Positions 10,301 to 18,159 of a DNA stretch of 27,442 bases are shown one piece after another; the stretch's first letter is position 1; every line of letters starts with the position of its first letter. A model generated the notes under the pieces. That model searched no databases. It saw only the letters and a program-made list of their open reading frames with translations, and was not told where the DNA came from. The position numbers and the translations under genes are program-made. This stretch comes from Flavobacteriales bacterium (GTDB lineage: Bacteria; Bacteroidota; Bacteroidia; NS11-12g; UBA955). The stretch is from NCBI GenBank assembly GCA_947450405.1, contig CANFVI010000002.1:1-27442 (forward strand), read 5' to 3'.

Positions 10301-10606
10301 ACCGAAATGTTTAAATAACAACAACTTACCTGTATCATTGAATTTTGCAATATACAATTGATTACCCGATGTTGTATAGGTGGTTGCAAATCCAGTAACC
10401 CAAAAACCACCATTAAAAACACTAATTTGTTGATGCTTAATAGAATCAAAAACCTCTGAGCCAACTATTCCTTCAGTAAATTGTAATACTTTAGATATTG
10501 TATTCGTATTACAAATTCCTTGGGATTTTAACATTTGAGTATTTAACATCATGATAAATAATGCAACCAAAATACAATTACCAATTTTACGGTTATTTTT
10601 TATCAT
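7331..10606 (-). CDS. Large T9SS type B cargo protein with seven Cys-bounded repeats and CHU_C domain
   Basis: A 1091-residue exported protein. A signal peptide (about 1-29) precedes a roughly 400-residue region of short repeated beta motifs (WITGVSSG, GSTVYVGYTNS, DSLGNFVFLK), probably a beta-propeller of the SBBP or delta-60 kind. Then follow seven repeats of about 75-80 residues, each built around a YLWSDGDTSS-type strand and a GKYxLxxSNxCG end, with one Cys at entry and one at exit; these look like Ig/PKD-like surface domains. The C terminus (about 995-1091) is a gliding-motility-associated CHU_C domain: CGIYMPNAFTPFNHD, YNSWGECI, WDGTYMGKRVQPGVYIY. This is the type B sorting signal for the type IX system. 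I infer a cell-surface adhesin-like or sensory protein. It lies 86 bases after another T9SS cargo gene on the same strand. Confidence 0.9.
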   Translation of the reverse strand: MIKNNRKIGNCILVALFIMMLNTQMLKSQGICNTNTISKVLQFTEGIVGSEVFDSIKHQQISVFNGGFWVTGFATTYTTSGNQLYIAKFNDTGKLLLFKHFGTTSNENGYPISALATNSGGVVVSAETYNSTLTSNMTSIHYFDNLGNLKWSRTTPSYGNKGGCYDQFRDIYLDKANNDIWGIGTSVQRLGGSQAEINFGKFDSLGNFVFLKYITVKYSGNFLGSHGVRFIPTVGAATSLGDFAVLFWSGSGTLQKAGLMYVTKTGSVSNLWVGNASYGSVSISDGVFSPSGKSLYLYGFANNYSTGNHLLVAKINPFNYNLNWVNTYSTYSKELPHSIFYENDQLWITGVSSGISGSVNKRIVANLDTTGEILGQWAYNNPDNSSESFETLPGCKNDVAVLSNGSTVYVGYTNSTSPNITLLYTSPCSNFNCYFTATKALTKQSFKYQGYAVDGYITNGSSFPDLKNVTATSLTIKKKQLCADYCIKPKTTLKKIDSFCVNGSIIERTIQGNSVKMPIKYLWSDGDTNMNKTFKSTGKYYLQTSNSCGTILDSIIIKSASPINKFTILDSVFCNKTVNWENDQLNLKGKYLWDDGTILSTRTIDKPGKYWLKIRNVCNSVTDTFQLFIKNNPSKTLKSLDSICFNGGLLKVSATQLQTADGPFAYNWNNGTTDSIITFTKPGLYVLKTSNFCNTIEDSILVKPILGPKTFNVRDTFYCITSKQFSFDVFQPNCKYLWSNNRTSSSNTLQKKGHYWVKISNNCSSITDSFDIFEQIPPIREINTLDSICNNAKMDLVLKGTQKNLNCLPANYLWSTGESTSEIKINNPGKYFLQTSNHCGKRTDTINFKEILPPKPIEFKDTLLCRNLIYIICADSQLNCKYLWSDGDTSSSKIITKEGVFAVQKYNQCGTKSKQFTVELDSIPAKTLSLSKVICDGKFETMNLTGFNPKWKYSWLNSGQDVNYFVLKAGDTLLLNVSSKCGNYVDSIIGIKKYCSPCGIYMPNAFTPFNHDQLNEQIQPISSCNIKHGYWSVYNSWGECILNKAQISQAWDGTYMGKRVQPGVYIYIVYGLFERSDAGSFKLFGNITILD

Positions 10607-10692
10607 AAATTAATTTATCTAAAAGTTCAATTTAATAATCTTTGCATCAATTTCATTGATTTAAAAAAATTGCCCCTCCAAAACAATTACAA

Positions 10693-13600
10693 TTATCGAA
10701 TAATTGTCAATTTAGTAGAATAATTATTCTTTTCGTTAATCAATTTTAAATCATAAATTCCCGAACTCAACACACTAACATCTATATCGAAAGTATTTGA
10801 GTTGACATTTATTTTCTTATTTATTATTGATTTCCCTAATCCATCGATCAGAATAATATTTAATTCCGAGTTTAAAGTTTCAGATAATTTCACTGTTATT
10901 TTCATATTTGAAGGATTTGGAAAAACCTCAATTTTAGAAAGATTTTGATTTCTTGTACTTAATCGGTCAATTATTACATTTTGTGAATTGTAAACCAAAC
11001 ATCCAGTACTAACCTGTGTTGCCCACATCTCAGCCAAATAATTTTTATCTGATGGTACATTATAAACTATTCTCGCAATAGTTCCAACTGTACTTTGAGT
11101 ATCAATACCTTGTAAAAACCACTTGTAACTTACTCCAGCTTCTCCACCTTCTGCACCTACCGTATTTATCGGATTTAGCGCAATTCCTCTGTAATAGGTT
11201 ACATAATCTGGTTTACCTACAAAATTCAATGTACTTGCAACACCTTTTAAACTGACACTTTTTTGAATTTCGTTTATACATCCAGATGCGTCAGTAACTT
11301 TTAATCTTACATTAAAGGATTTTATTGAACCGCCATAATGTTTAAACAAATGTTTAGGGCTCATTTGATTAAGTGAATCCTTAGAATCAAAATACCATAT
11401 AAAATTCATGGATTTATTGCCTTGACTTTTAGACAAATTGGCAAATTTGATGGAATCGTTTGAACACTGACTATCCAAAAACTGGAATTGAGCTGTGGGC
11501 AAACCCATTATTTCAATAATTTTAGTTAGACTATCAATGCAGCCATTATCAAATTGTACTTTTAATTTAATTAATCTAGAACCTGTTTTGGACCATGTAA
11601 AATCTATTTCATTTCCTGTAAAAGTTATCCCTTTGTCTAGATCCCATTCATAAACAGCATTTATTCCCGACAATATTGGCGTGGTACTTGTTAACTTTGT
11701 GTCTGTTAAATTACAAATTGAAGAATTTATAAAACTCACATTGGGCGTTGGAAGAATATCAATATTTTTTGAAAATGTATCCGAACATCCAACTGTAGAA
11801 TTTACAATCAATGTAACTAATTTTTGCCCAACTTTATTGTATTTATAAGTAGGATTTAATTGCATTGATTTAACGGAACTGTCTAATTTCCAATCATATT
11901 TTAGAGAAACAGTTGTATTTGCAATGGTACTTTTATTGATAAAATTCATTAATCCTTTTTCACAGTAACTCCCGCTTATATCAAATTTCGACAATGGTCT
12001 ATCACCAACATTGATTGTCACTGTAATTTCTTTTTTACATCCTTTGTTATCACCATAAACTTTATAAGTTTTATCGCCAACAGTTTGATATTTGTAAACA
12101 AATTGGGTGTCATAAATTGTAACTTTACCCGAACCAAAATCATAATCTAACTTCGATGTACTCGGCTTGGTTCTATTGATTATATAAAAAGGACTTCCTT
12201 CACAAGCTGGGGTATTAGTTAGTTCGAATACAGGCTTACCATTAACAATAATACTATCATACCACATAAATTTAAATTTATAATTGTTGTTATATAAAAT
12301 TCGACTAAGTTTAAAAACACCCGCTGTATCATATCTTTTTTGAGGGATATTTGAAATTGACGTATCATTTGGTCCAGTGCCGAAATTCCATTTAAAAGTA
12401 TTTGTACCATATTTGGAAGTTGTAGTATGATAGAACATTACAATATCTTGCTGACATATTTCGTGCTTATAATTAAATATTTGAACTGGCACCGGCCATA
12501 AATAAACTTCCCGGTGATATGTTGTATCGCAGCCATTTACCAAATCCGAAACAATTAATTCAACGGATAACGTACTATCTTGAAGGCTAGAATCAGAAAC
12601 TACAAGTGTCCATTCGGCATTATTGGATCCATTCGCAGGTACTACAGATGCAGTTTTCACTAAGGTTCCACTCTTTGTTTTGGCTATTGCATTTGCGTAC
12701 CATTTCCCTGAAGTACCATAATCTGAATTTGAATATCCCGAAGGAGGTGGAATTGAATAGCTCCAAGGCAAATTCAATATTGTTACATCTGGAATATTTG
12801 TAGGATAATAAACTGGTGAATTTAATGATTTAGAAGAAATTGATTTCAAAACACCTCCCGGAGATTTATTTGAATTGAATGTATACGTTATTGAATCATT
12901 ATACAAAGAATCATTTGGTAGAGATAAATAAATTTTCAACGTATTTTTTCCGTTTAACCATGTAAATCCTTTGGTATCAAAATCGCACAAAGCAGTATCT
13001 AATGGATTTACGGAAAAGATTTTGTCTATAGTTAAAAATTTGGAGTTATTAATTGAAATGTTAAACTTTAAATTTTTAATTGTATCAACATTTAAATTTT
13101 TAATTCTTGCTTTAAAATTGAATGTGGAATTATAACAAATTTTCGATGGGAAAGTAAAATAAATTCTATTTAATTGTATGTCACCGTAACTTTCCAAAGC
13201 ACCAATATCACTTAATATTTTTGCTCTTTTCCCTCCAAATAAATCATTGGGAAATTCGTTTTGGGTGGATATTATATTTTGAGCTACTTGAACCATTGGA
13301 TAAAATTCATTTTTAGAGGGATTTAAAAATTTGGGATCACCTGTATACTCCTGTGTTGAACCAATTGCAGATTGCCAATTTGACAAAGTTGTATAAATAC
13401 TTGTATTTAATTTCCAACTATACCCTGTAGATGAGGAATAATACAAATTTCCACTTGCTTTTATGACACCAATTGCGTTGGAAGACTCAACTAAATAATT
13501 AGTTGATGTACCTGTATTTACTGTAATATTGCCAATCATCGAACAAGCATGATTTAATCCGAAATACCATCCCCAATTTTTGGTCACTACATTTTTAGCT

Positions 13601-15159
13601 GAGTATTGGACGGTGTTTTGTTGGTAAATTTGATCGTAAGTTCCAGCGGTGTTGTCTAAAATATAAAATGAATAATGAGAATTCCCACCTTGATTTTTAG
13701 CTATTAAATTTGAATTTGCCCTGAGGTAATATACCCTAGAAAAATATACTCCTGTAAAATCAATGCCATTATTTGTAATGTAATTATTTGTAATAATGTT
13801 GCCATGCATAAATAATCGGGTACACAAAGTTACATTCAACATATGGACTCTACTTGCTACAAAATTCGAATCAAAAATATTTTTGGTAACAAAAACTGTA
13901 TCGGTAATTGATAAAACATATAAAGCCACACAATGTCCTAAAGTATTTGAATTGAAATTATTTCTTCTAATTTCATTGCCACTAATCACACTATTGTCTG
14001 CCCCATAAACATACATCATTTTATTACTTCCGAGTTGCATTGAATTGTCAATGATTTTATTATTTAAAACTCGGCTGTAAGGAGTTGTATTCACTGTAAT
14101 TCCACTGAAATAAATTCTAGAAAAATTTCTAGCAATCACATTATCAGTAATTAAGATGCGGTGATATGCTTTAGATTTCCCCGTGACATAAATATTTGAA
14201 TTGTCAGAATTAACACCATAAAATGTATTTATTCCACCTGCAGAGCCCAATGTATATCCAACAAATGGCAAATCATGAATATAATTTTTGGTAATTTTAA
14301 ATTGCTTAGTTCCTATTGAACTATTTTTAACATAAATACCATTGACTTGAGTATCAGCTGCCATTCCCGATGTTATATCACTTCTCGATATATTGTTTCC
14401 CGAGTAATTATCATCGATTGGATTTAATGAATAAATGGCACAAGTGAAGAAATTGGTAAATATATTATTGATTATACTTACTTCTGTTGGCTTTGCATTT
14501 GAATTACTAGAAGCAAGCTGCGAACAAATAATCCCATATTTTGGACCAGGATTATTTTTTCCGGTGGTTTGAAAACGACAATTTGAAATTATCATTCTTA
14601 ATACAGAAGGTGTAGTTGTACTTATTGAGGTTAAACTTGTACTCACTGCATTAGTTGAAATATACGCGCTTGCTTGCGCAAGAAAAGTTGAAAGTGCTGA
14701 AAACTCAAATGTACAACTATCAATATTGATATCAGTAGATTCATTGATAATTCTCAAACAAATACCCGTATTGAAAGTTCTTGAGTTAATAAATTTCAAA
14801 CTCTTAAAATTAATCCAATCTACACCATTTAATGTCATAATTTCATAGACAACTGATGAACCTCCCCCAATTATTGAATATCCATTTCCGTGAATTGTAA
14901 GTGAATTTGAGGCAGTTGTTGGATTTGATGTAGGAACGGTCAATTCAACAACGTTTGTTTCCGTTAAATCTTTGATTACATAAACATCTGTTTTGCCATT
15001 TACTCCACTGCTATTAAATGCAGTTGCAAAATTTGTCCATGTTGTAAAATTCCTTGAACCAGTTGAACCACCAATCGTATAAACACCGCTCATTTGACCA
15101 TGAACAGTTTGACAAAACAAAATAATAATAATTAATGCTAATTTATTTGAATTCCTCAT
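10693..15159 (-). CDS. Giant T9SS type A cargo protein: parallel beta-helix plus PKD-like domains
   Basis: A protein of 1488 residues from the chosen ATG. A signal peptide (MRNSNKLALI onwards, cleavage near TVHGQ) leads into the Bacteroidota motif YTIGGSTGSRNFTTW. A right-handed parallel beta-helix follows (about 60-660), with many I-x-N-N-x-I ladder segments such as ITDNVIARN, RVLNNKIID and VISGNEIRRN. Next are a CARDB-like region and several PKD-like domains with the FKWNFGTGP / YDWKLDSS pattern. The end carries a type A sorting domain: VFPNPSNMKITVKL, LIDGLGKSI, LSSGIYDLKL, TKLTIIR. The open frame reaches a TTG at 15183, but that codon lies in the -7 box, so the ATG at 15159 is the start. 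Parallel beta-helices often bind or cleave polysaccharides, but I see no catalytic motif. Likely surface-exposed or secreted. Confidence 0.9.
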   Translation of the reverse strand: MRNSNKLALIIIILFCQTVHGQMSGVYTIGGSTGSRNFTTWTNFATAFNSSGVNGKTDVYVIKDLTETNVVELTVPTSNPTTASNSLTIHGNGYSIIGGGSSVVYEIMTLNGVDWINFKSLKFINSRTFNTGICLRIINESTDINIDSCTFEFSALSTFLAQASAYISTNAVSTSLTSISTTTPSVLRMIISNCRFQTTGKNNPGPKYGIICSQLASSNSNAKPTEVSIINNIFTNFFTCAIYSLNPIDDNYSGNNISRSDITSGMAADTQVNGIYVKNSSIGTKQFKITKNYIHDLPFVGYTLGSAGGINTFYGVNSDNSNIYVTGKSKAYHRILITDNVIARNFSRIYFSGITVNTTPYSRVLNNKIIDNSMQLGSNKMMYVYGADNSVISGNEIRRNNFNSNTLGHCVALYVLSITDTVFVTKNIFDSNFVASRVHMLNVTLCTRLFMHGNIITNNYITNNGIDFTGVYFSRVYYLRANSNLIAKNQGGNSHYSFYILDNTAGTYDQIYQQNTVQYSAKNVVTKNWGWYFGLNHACSMIGNITVNTGTSTNYLVESSNAIGVIKASGNLYYSSSTGYSWKLNTSIYTTLSNWQSAIGSTQEYTGDPKFLNPSKNEFYPMVQVAQNIISTQNEFPNDLFGGKRAKILSDIGALESYGDIQLNRIYFTFPSKICYNSTFNFKARIKNLNVDTIKNLKFNISINNSKFLTIDKIFSVNPLDTALCDFDTKGFTWLNGKNTLKIYLSLPNDSLYNDSITYTFNSNKSPGGVLKSISSKSLNSPVYYPTNIPDVTILNLPWSYSIPPPSGYSNSDYGTSGKWYANAIAKTKSGTLVKTASVVPANGSNNAEWTLVVSDSSLQDSTLSVELIVSDLVNGCDTTYHREVYLWPVPVQIFNYKHEICQQDIVMFYHTTTSKYGTNTFKWNFGTGPNDTSISNIPQKRYDTAGVFKLSRILYNNNYKFKFMWYDSIIVNGKPVFELTNTPACEGSPFYIINRTKPSTSKLDYDFGSGKVTIYDTQFVYKYQTVGDKTYKVYGDNKGCKKEITVTINVGDRPLSKFDISGSYCEKGLMNFINKSTIANTTVSLKYDWKLDSSVKSMQLNPTYKYNKVGQKLVTLIVNSTVGCSDTFSKNIDILPTPNVSFINSSICNLTDTKLTSTTPILSGINAVYEWDLDKGITFTGNEIDFTWSKTGSRLIKLKVQFDNGCIDSLTKIIEIMGLPTAQFQFLDSQCSNDSIKFANLSKSQGNKSMNFIWYFDSKDSLNQMSPKHLFKHYGGSIKSFNVRLKVTDASGCINEIQKSVSLKGVASTLNFVGKPDYVTYYRGIALNPINTVGAEGGEAGVSYKWFLQGIDTQSTVGTIARIVYNVPSDKNYLAEMWATQVSTGCLVYNSQNVIIDRLSTRNQNLSKIEVFPNPSNMKITVKLSETLNSELNIILIDGLGKSIINKKINVNSNTFDIDVSVLSSGIYDLKLINEKNNYSTKLTIIR

Positions 15160-15180
15160 ATTTAGTTTGGAAATATTCGA

Positions 15181-15211
15181 CAAAAATAAAGAAAAAAAAA
15201 CAGATTATCAA
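15181..15211 (-). promoter_or_regulatory. Bacteroidota-type promoter for the beta-helix T9SS gene
   Basis: On the minus strand a TTG (15211 to 15209), a spacer of exactly 20 bases, then TATTTTTG (15188 to 15181): a full match to the TTG-N19-21-TAnnTTTG promoter. It lies 21 bases before the ATG at 15159 and excludes the longer TTG-initiated frame. Confidence 0.75.
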
Positions 15212-15297
15212 TGATTTGGAATGAAAAATATCAAAAATAGACATTGATTTTAAATTTAAATCAAATTGGAATTATCAATGAAATTATTAAAAAAAAC

Positions 15298-15324
15298 AAA
15301 TGAAAATGCCTAGGGAGCCGAAGG
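15298..15324 (+). repeat. 27-base direct repeat, copy 2 (intergenic)
   Basis: Identical to 7294-7320, in the same orientation, 8 kb away. Here it is intergenic, between the lipoprotein gene and the T9SS promoter. It could encode the same peptide tail (MKMPREPK, then EEN and a stop). Its CCTAGG and AAGGA segments form the left arm of the inverted repeat that follows. Confidence 0.85.
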
Positions 15325-15363
15325 AAGAAAATTAAGTATACAAATACTAACGTCCTTCCTAGG
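15309..15363. repeat. Imperfect inverted repeat with inner hairpin, possible terminator
   Basis: CCTAGG (15309-15314), then GAGCCG, then AAGGA (15321-15325), can pair with TCCTTCCTAGG (15353-15363). This gives an 11-bp stem with a six-base bulge. Inside the loop AGTAT-ACAA-ATACT (15335-15348) makes a second hairpin. On the minus strand the stem is followed after about 11 bases by a T-run, and it lies just past the stop of the lipoprotein gene, so it may end the 17941-15390 operon. Terminator function is inference. Confidence 0.5.
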
Positions 15364-15389
15364 TTAATTTCTACTTTACCCCAACTCCA

Positions 15390-15956
15390 TTAATAGCTCA
15401 AACTCACTATCCATCCAATGAAATACATCACAGCTCCTACGAATAATACAAATATTGCACCACCGATTGCTATCGCAGTTTCAGTATCTATGTGATTAGG
15501 ATTAGATGTTAAAGCAGAAAATGCAAGAAAAATCAATGAATACATGATTAAATTAAAACCCCATGTCATTGCATTGTTTTCGCCTTCATAATTGAAAATC
15601 AATTTCTTATTAGATTGGATTGTTTTTTTAATTTCTGCATTAGATTTGGGAATTTTTAAATTCGCAATCCTTTCCTTAATTAATGGAATTAAATGCTTAT
15701 TATTCTTTCTCTTATGTGGTTTTATGATTTCTAATTCTTTATAAACAATTGAATTAGAATGCGTTTCTGGATTTTGACATTCTAAAGATTCTTTTTCACC
15801 GCATTGCTTCAACATCTCACGTTTAATCAAATGTTGAGATCCATTTTCAACTGAGTAAATCCCATTTCCGCCAAATCTAACTTCAGTATACTTCGTTTGT
15901 TTGCATGAAGTAAATACAAACATCATTATTGCAATGATATAAAATACTTGTTTCAT
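15390..15956 (-). CDS. Lipoprotein with two C-terminal membrane segments, unknown function
   Basis: A 188-residue protein with a lipoprotein signal: MKQVFYIIAIMMFVFTSCKQ, lipid-attachment Cys18. The middle (about 40-125) is charged and Lys-rich with short helical stretches. The C-terminal part has two hydrophobic segments (about 132-152 and 162-185). I do not recognise a named domain. It is the last gene of the TM2-DUF2752-DUF4870-M48 run, seven bases after the M48 stop, so it probably works in the same envelope. Lipidation at the N terminus combined with C-terminal transmembrane helices is unusual; an alternative is that the first segment is a plain transmembrane anchor. Confidence 0.75.
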   Translation of the reverse strand: MKQVFYIIAIMMFVFTSCKQTKYTEVRFGGNGIYSVENGSQHLIKREMLKQCGEKESLECQNPETHSNSIVYKELEIIKPHKRKNNKHLIPLIKERIANLKIPKSNAEIKKTIQSNKKLIFNYEGENNAMTWGFNLIMYSLIFLAFSALTSNPNHIDTETAIAIGGAIFVLFVGAVMYFIGWIVSLSY

Positions 15957-15963
15957 GAATTTT

Positions 15964-16755
15964 TTAATTGAAATTATCCTTTAGATTATTCCATGTAGAT
16001 TTACATAAAATAGATCTTTTTGCTATGTTTTTATTTTTAATGTAATCATTGATATAAACAGCTCTGTCTCTTGAATCTGGATGAGAACTCGCCCATTGCA
16101 AATAATTCGAAGTTGCATTTTCATTCGATTGTTTAAATAAAAACTCAGCCAAACCTGAAGGATCTACTTCCGCATTTATCATATAATCTACACCTTTCAA
16201 ATCTGCCTCTTTTTCTAATGTCCTTTCATAAGACAATGAGGATAATTTTTGCAGTGCTTTCTTAATTAATACTGGAGAGCCATTTCCTGATGAAATTGAA
16301 ATTATCATCGAAAGACCCATTTCACTAATCATTTTTTTCATTACATGATTTAATTGAATATGCGCAATTTCATGACATAAAACACCGGTTAATTCTTCTT
16401 GGTTATCTGAATTCTGAATCAATCCAGAATACACAATTAAATGACCGTTGGGCATAGCAAATGCATTGATTTCATCTTTTTCAACAACATGAATTTTAAT
16501 TTGCTCTCGGTTAATATTGTTTTTTAAACAAATATGATTAACAATACTATCTATGGAATTATACACTTGAATAGATTTGTTTTCTTTATCCGCACTCAAA
16601 ATTACATCTAATAATAAATCGCCCAGTTTCTGTTCTGATTTAACTGTAATCTGTTGTACATGAAAAAGCTTAACCCAATTCAATTGCCTCATACACATGA
16701 AGGCACTAAACACGATGAGTAATAGTATAACTCCTTGAAATATTATCTTTTTCAT
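15964..16755 (-). CDS. Membrane-anchored M48-family zinc metallopeptidase
   Basis: A 263-residue protein with an N-terminal hydrophobic anchor or signal (about 5-22) and an M48 peptidase domain. The zinc motif HExxH is HEIAH (His128, Glu129, His132), followed by IQLNHVMKK. The third ligand lies in the ERTLEKEADLKGVDYM block (about 177-192), the usual ExEAD helix. NAFAMPNGHLIVYSGLI and the closing SSHPDSRDRAVYI, typical of the Oma1/LoiP/YcaL type, are also present. Family members degrade or mature envelope proteins. The domain is probably periplasmic. The start follows the previous stop by three bases, showing tight operon coupling. Confidence 0.92.
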   Translation of the reverse strand: MKKIIFQGVILLLIVFSAFMCMRQLNWVKLFHVQQITVKSEQKLGDLLLDVILSADKENKSIQVYNSIDSIVNHICLKNNINREQIKIHVVEKDEINAFAMPNGHLIVYSGLIQNSDNQEELTGVLCHEIAHIQLNHVMKKMISEMGLSMIISISSGNGSPVLIKKALQKLSSLSYERTLEKEADLKGVDYMINAEVDPSGLAEFLFKQSNENATSNYLQWASSHPDSRDRAVYINDYIKNKNIAKRSILCKSTWNNLKDNFN

Positions 16756-16758
16756 TTC

Positions 16759-17187
16759 TTAAGGCTTACAAACGAGATTTGTTAAAGTTCCATAAAACCA
16801 CCATGATACATGTTTTCCTTTTCGAACTTGAATTGCAGTATAAATAGTAGTAACAAACTCAATGATATTAAAAACAATGAGAGTAATTATATATGCCAGA
16901 TAATTATTGGTAATCAATTCATCAGAGATAATAATTGAAACCGTCCACCAAAAGCCATAACTATTTAAAAATAGCAATGATAACTGCGATAATAACGCCT
17001 GAGTGCAATGCCATCTCACAAAGTAGGTAGATTTCCTATTTCCCAAATAAAAAATCAATGTAGCAATCAAATTAACAATGGGCAATGGCAATCCCGCAAT
17101 AATTGCAATTAATGACATAACATAGCTATTTGAAGCAGATTCTGCTTCATGCTCACCGGGTTCATATGTGAATGTTGAATGATTCAT
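16759..17187 (-). CDS. DUF4870/Tic20-like multi-pass membrane protein
   Basis: A 142-residue protein starting MNHSTFTYEPGEHEAESASN. After this acidic N terminus come about three to four hydrophobic segments. Between the first two is GNRKSTYFVRWHCTQALL, which resembles the K-S-x-F-V-x-x-H-x-x-Q-A-L loop of DUF4870 proteins. Function is unknown for the family. An ATG ten codons upstream (17217) is possible, but the one at 17187 overlaps the previous stop as TAATG, the same arrangement as the junction before it, and is preferred. Confidence 0.75.
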   Translation of the reverse strand: MNHSTFTYEPGEHEAESASNSYVMSLIAIIAGLPLPIVNLIATLIFYLGNRKSTYFVRWHCTQALLSQLSLLFLNSYGFWWTVSIIISDELITNNYLAYIITLIVFNIIEFVTTIYTAIQVRKGKHVSWWFYGTLTNLVCKP

Positions 17188-17603
17188 TATAATTCTTTCG
17201 TAAAATTCCAAATCCAATTTATCAATACCAATGATACTAACATGATAGTATAAAAAGGCTTATTTATTTTTTGTTCAATCAATTTATAAAAATTCAAGAA
17301 TGACTGCTTCTTGAAAAAAACATCCTTGATAATCCATATTGGGCATATCAAAAGGATAATTGAAATAAGAAATCCAAACGGATTTAAATAAAGAGCCATT
17401 TTTAAATCTCCGCTCAAAATGGCTGCAATAGAGCGGGTTGTTCCACAGGATGGGCAAGGTATATTTAGAACTCTTTTAATGAAGCAAACCTCAAAATGAT
17501 TTTGAGTATTCACCACTTGAATCAAATTCAAGTAAACCCAAACATACCCTACCAAACAAGCCAATAAAATCAATTTATAAAGTTTGTTCCTGTTTGCAAT
17601 CAT
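17187..17603 (-). CDS. DUF2752 membrane protein (CPSCGTTR motif)
   Basis: A 138-residue protein from the ATG at 17603. The defining DUF2752 motif is present: CPSCGTTRS (Cys50, Cys53), followed by GDLKMALYLNPFGFL. About three transmembrane helices flank it (about 9-30, 75-97, 119-135). The CxxC-G-TTR loop suggests metal binding or redox chemistry at the membrane face, but no function is established. The frame runs back to 17684, but the ATG at 17603 overlaps the TM2 gene's stop as TAATG and gives the normal N terminus. Bacteroidota genomes often place DUF2752 beside TM2 genes, as I recall. Confidence 0.88.
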   Translation of the reverse strand: MIANRNKLYKLILLACLVGYVWVYLNLIQVVNTQNHFEVCFIKRVLNIPCPSCGTTRSIAAILSGDLKMALYLNPFGFLISIILLICPIWIIKDVFFKKQSFLNFYKLIEQKINKPFYTIMLVSLVLINWIWNFTKEL

Positions 17604-17941
17604 TAATACAAAAATTGTTGTAATTTTTGCAAATTCTTTTCTCTGGTTGATTTTTGAATTTGAAACCAATCTACAATTGTCCAAATACCTAATCCACCAC
17701 AGGTTAATAATTTACCTACTCCTAACCCAGTGTCGCCAAGCATAAACCTATCAACACCCAAACTACCAGCTAGCAATGATACAATTAAAAGCGTAGTTGG
17801 TTCTTTAAATTGAATGGTTGAAATCATTGCCCATTTTGAATCGTCAATTGCAAGTAATTGCTCACGAATAATATTCATTTGATGAGATTCGAAAAATTTT
17901 CCATTTGACATGATAAACATGTCTACTTTTTGTGCTTCCAT
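17603..17941 (-). CDS. TM2 domain membrane protein
   Basis: A 112-residue protein. A soluble N-terminal section (about 1-48) precedes a TM2 domain (about 50-95): two hydrophobic helices joined by a short turn carrying GVDRFMLGDTGLG (Asp64-Arg65-Phe66). The second helix continues as GKLLTCGGLGIWTIVDWF. TM2 domains are small, widespread membrane modules of unknown mechanism. This is the first gene of a five-gene minus-strand operon and ends in a TAATG overlap with the DUF2752 gene. In-frame ATGs at residues 8 and 11 are alternatives for the start. No clear -7 box is visible upstream. Confidence 0.9.
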   Translation of the reverse strand: MEAQKVDMFIMSNGKFFESHQMNIIREQLLAIDDSKWAMISTIQFKEPTTLLIVSLLAGSLGVDRFMLGDTGLGVGKLLTCGGLGIWTIVDWFQIQKSTREKNLQKLQQFLY

Positions 17942-18146
17942 TTATATTTTAATTTAATTATAAATTATTTCCTTTTGCGCTTATTTTATGTTTATCCTAA
18001 AAAACTCTAATCAATTTAACTTAAAAAATTAAATAAATTACCCTATCATTAATAATGAACAAGAATACAATTATAATAGAAAATTATTAAAAAACAAATT
18101 TAAATAACGAATGAGTTATTTATTAAATTATTGAAAACAAATAACT

Positions 18147-18154
18147 TATATTTG
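18147..18154 (+). promoter_or_regulatory. -7 box just before the small lipoprotein ORF
   Basis: TATATTTG matches TAnnTTTG exactly. The ATG of the 36-codon ORF follows only five bases later, so a transcript from here would be nearly or fully leaderless. No good -33 element is seen, so chance occurrence in AT-rich DNA is possible. Confidence 0.35.
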
Positions 18155-18159
18155 ATAAT

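Noticed and set aside
10607..10692. Short AATTG/CAATT stem followed by T7 between the two T9SS genes as a terminator
   Set aside because: The stem is five AT-rich base pairs with a long loop; it is too weak to separate from chance in this AT-rich gap. No promoter box of good quality is seen either.
13796..14008. Short open frames opposite the large minus-strand genes (for example here and at 12606-12803, 20019-20366)
   Set aside because: They lie antisense to well-supported coding regions, have no recognisable domain and no upstream signals.
15160..15183. TTG start at 15183 for the beta-helix protein
   Set aside because: The TTG is part of the -7 box of a complete promoter; the ATG at 15159 gives a proper signal peptide.
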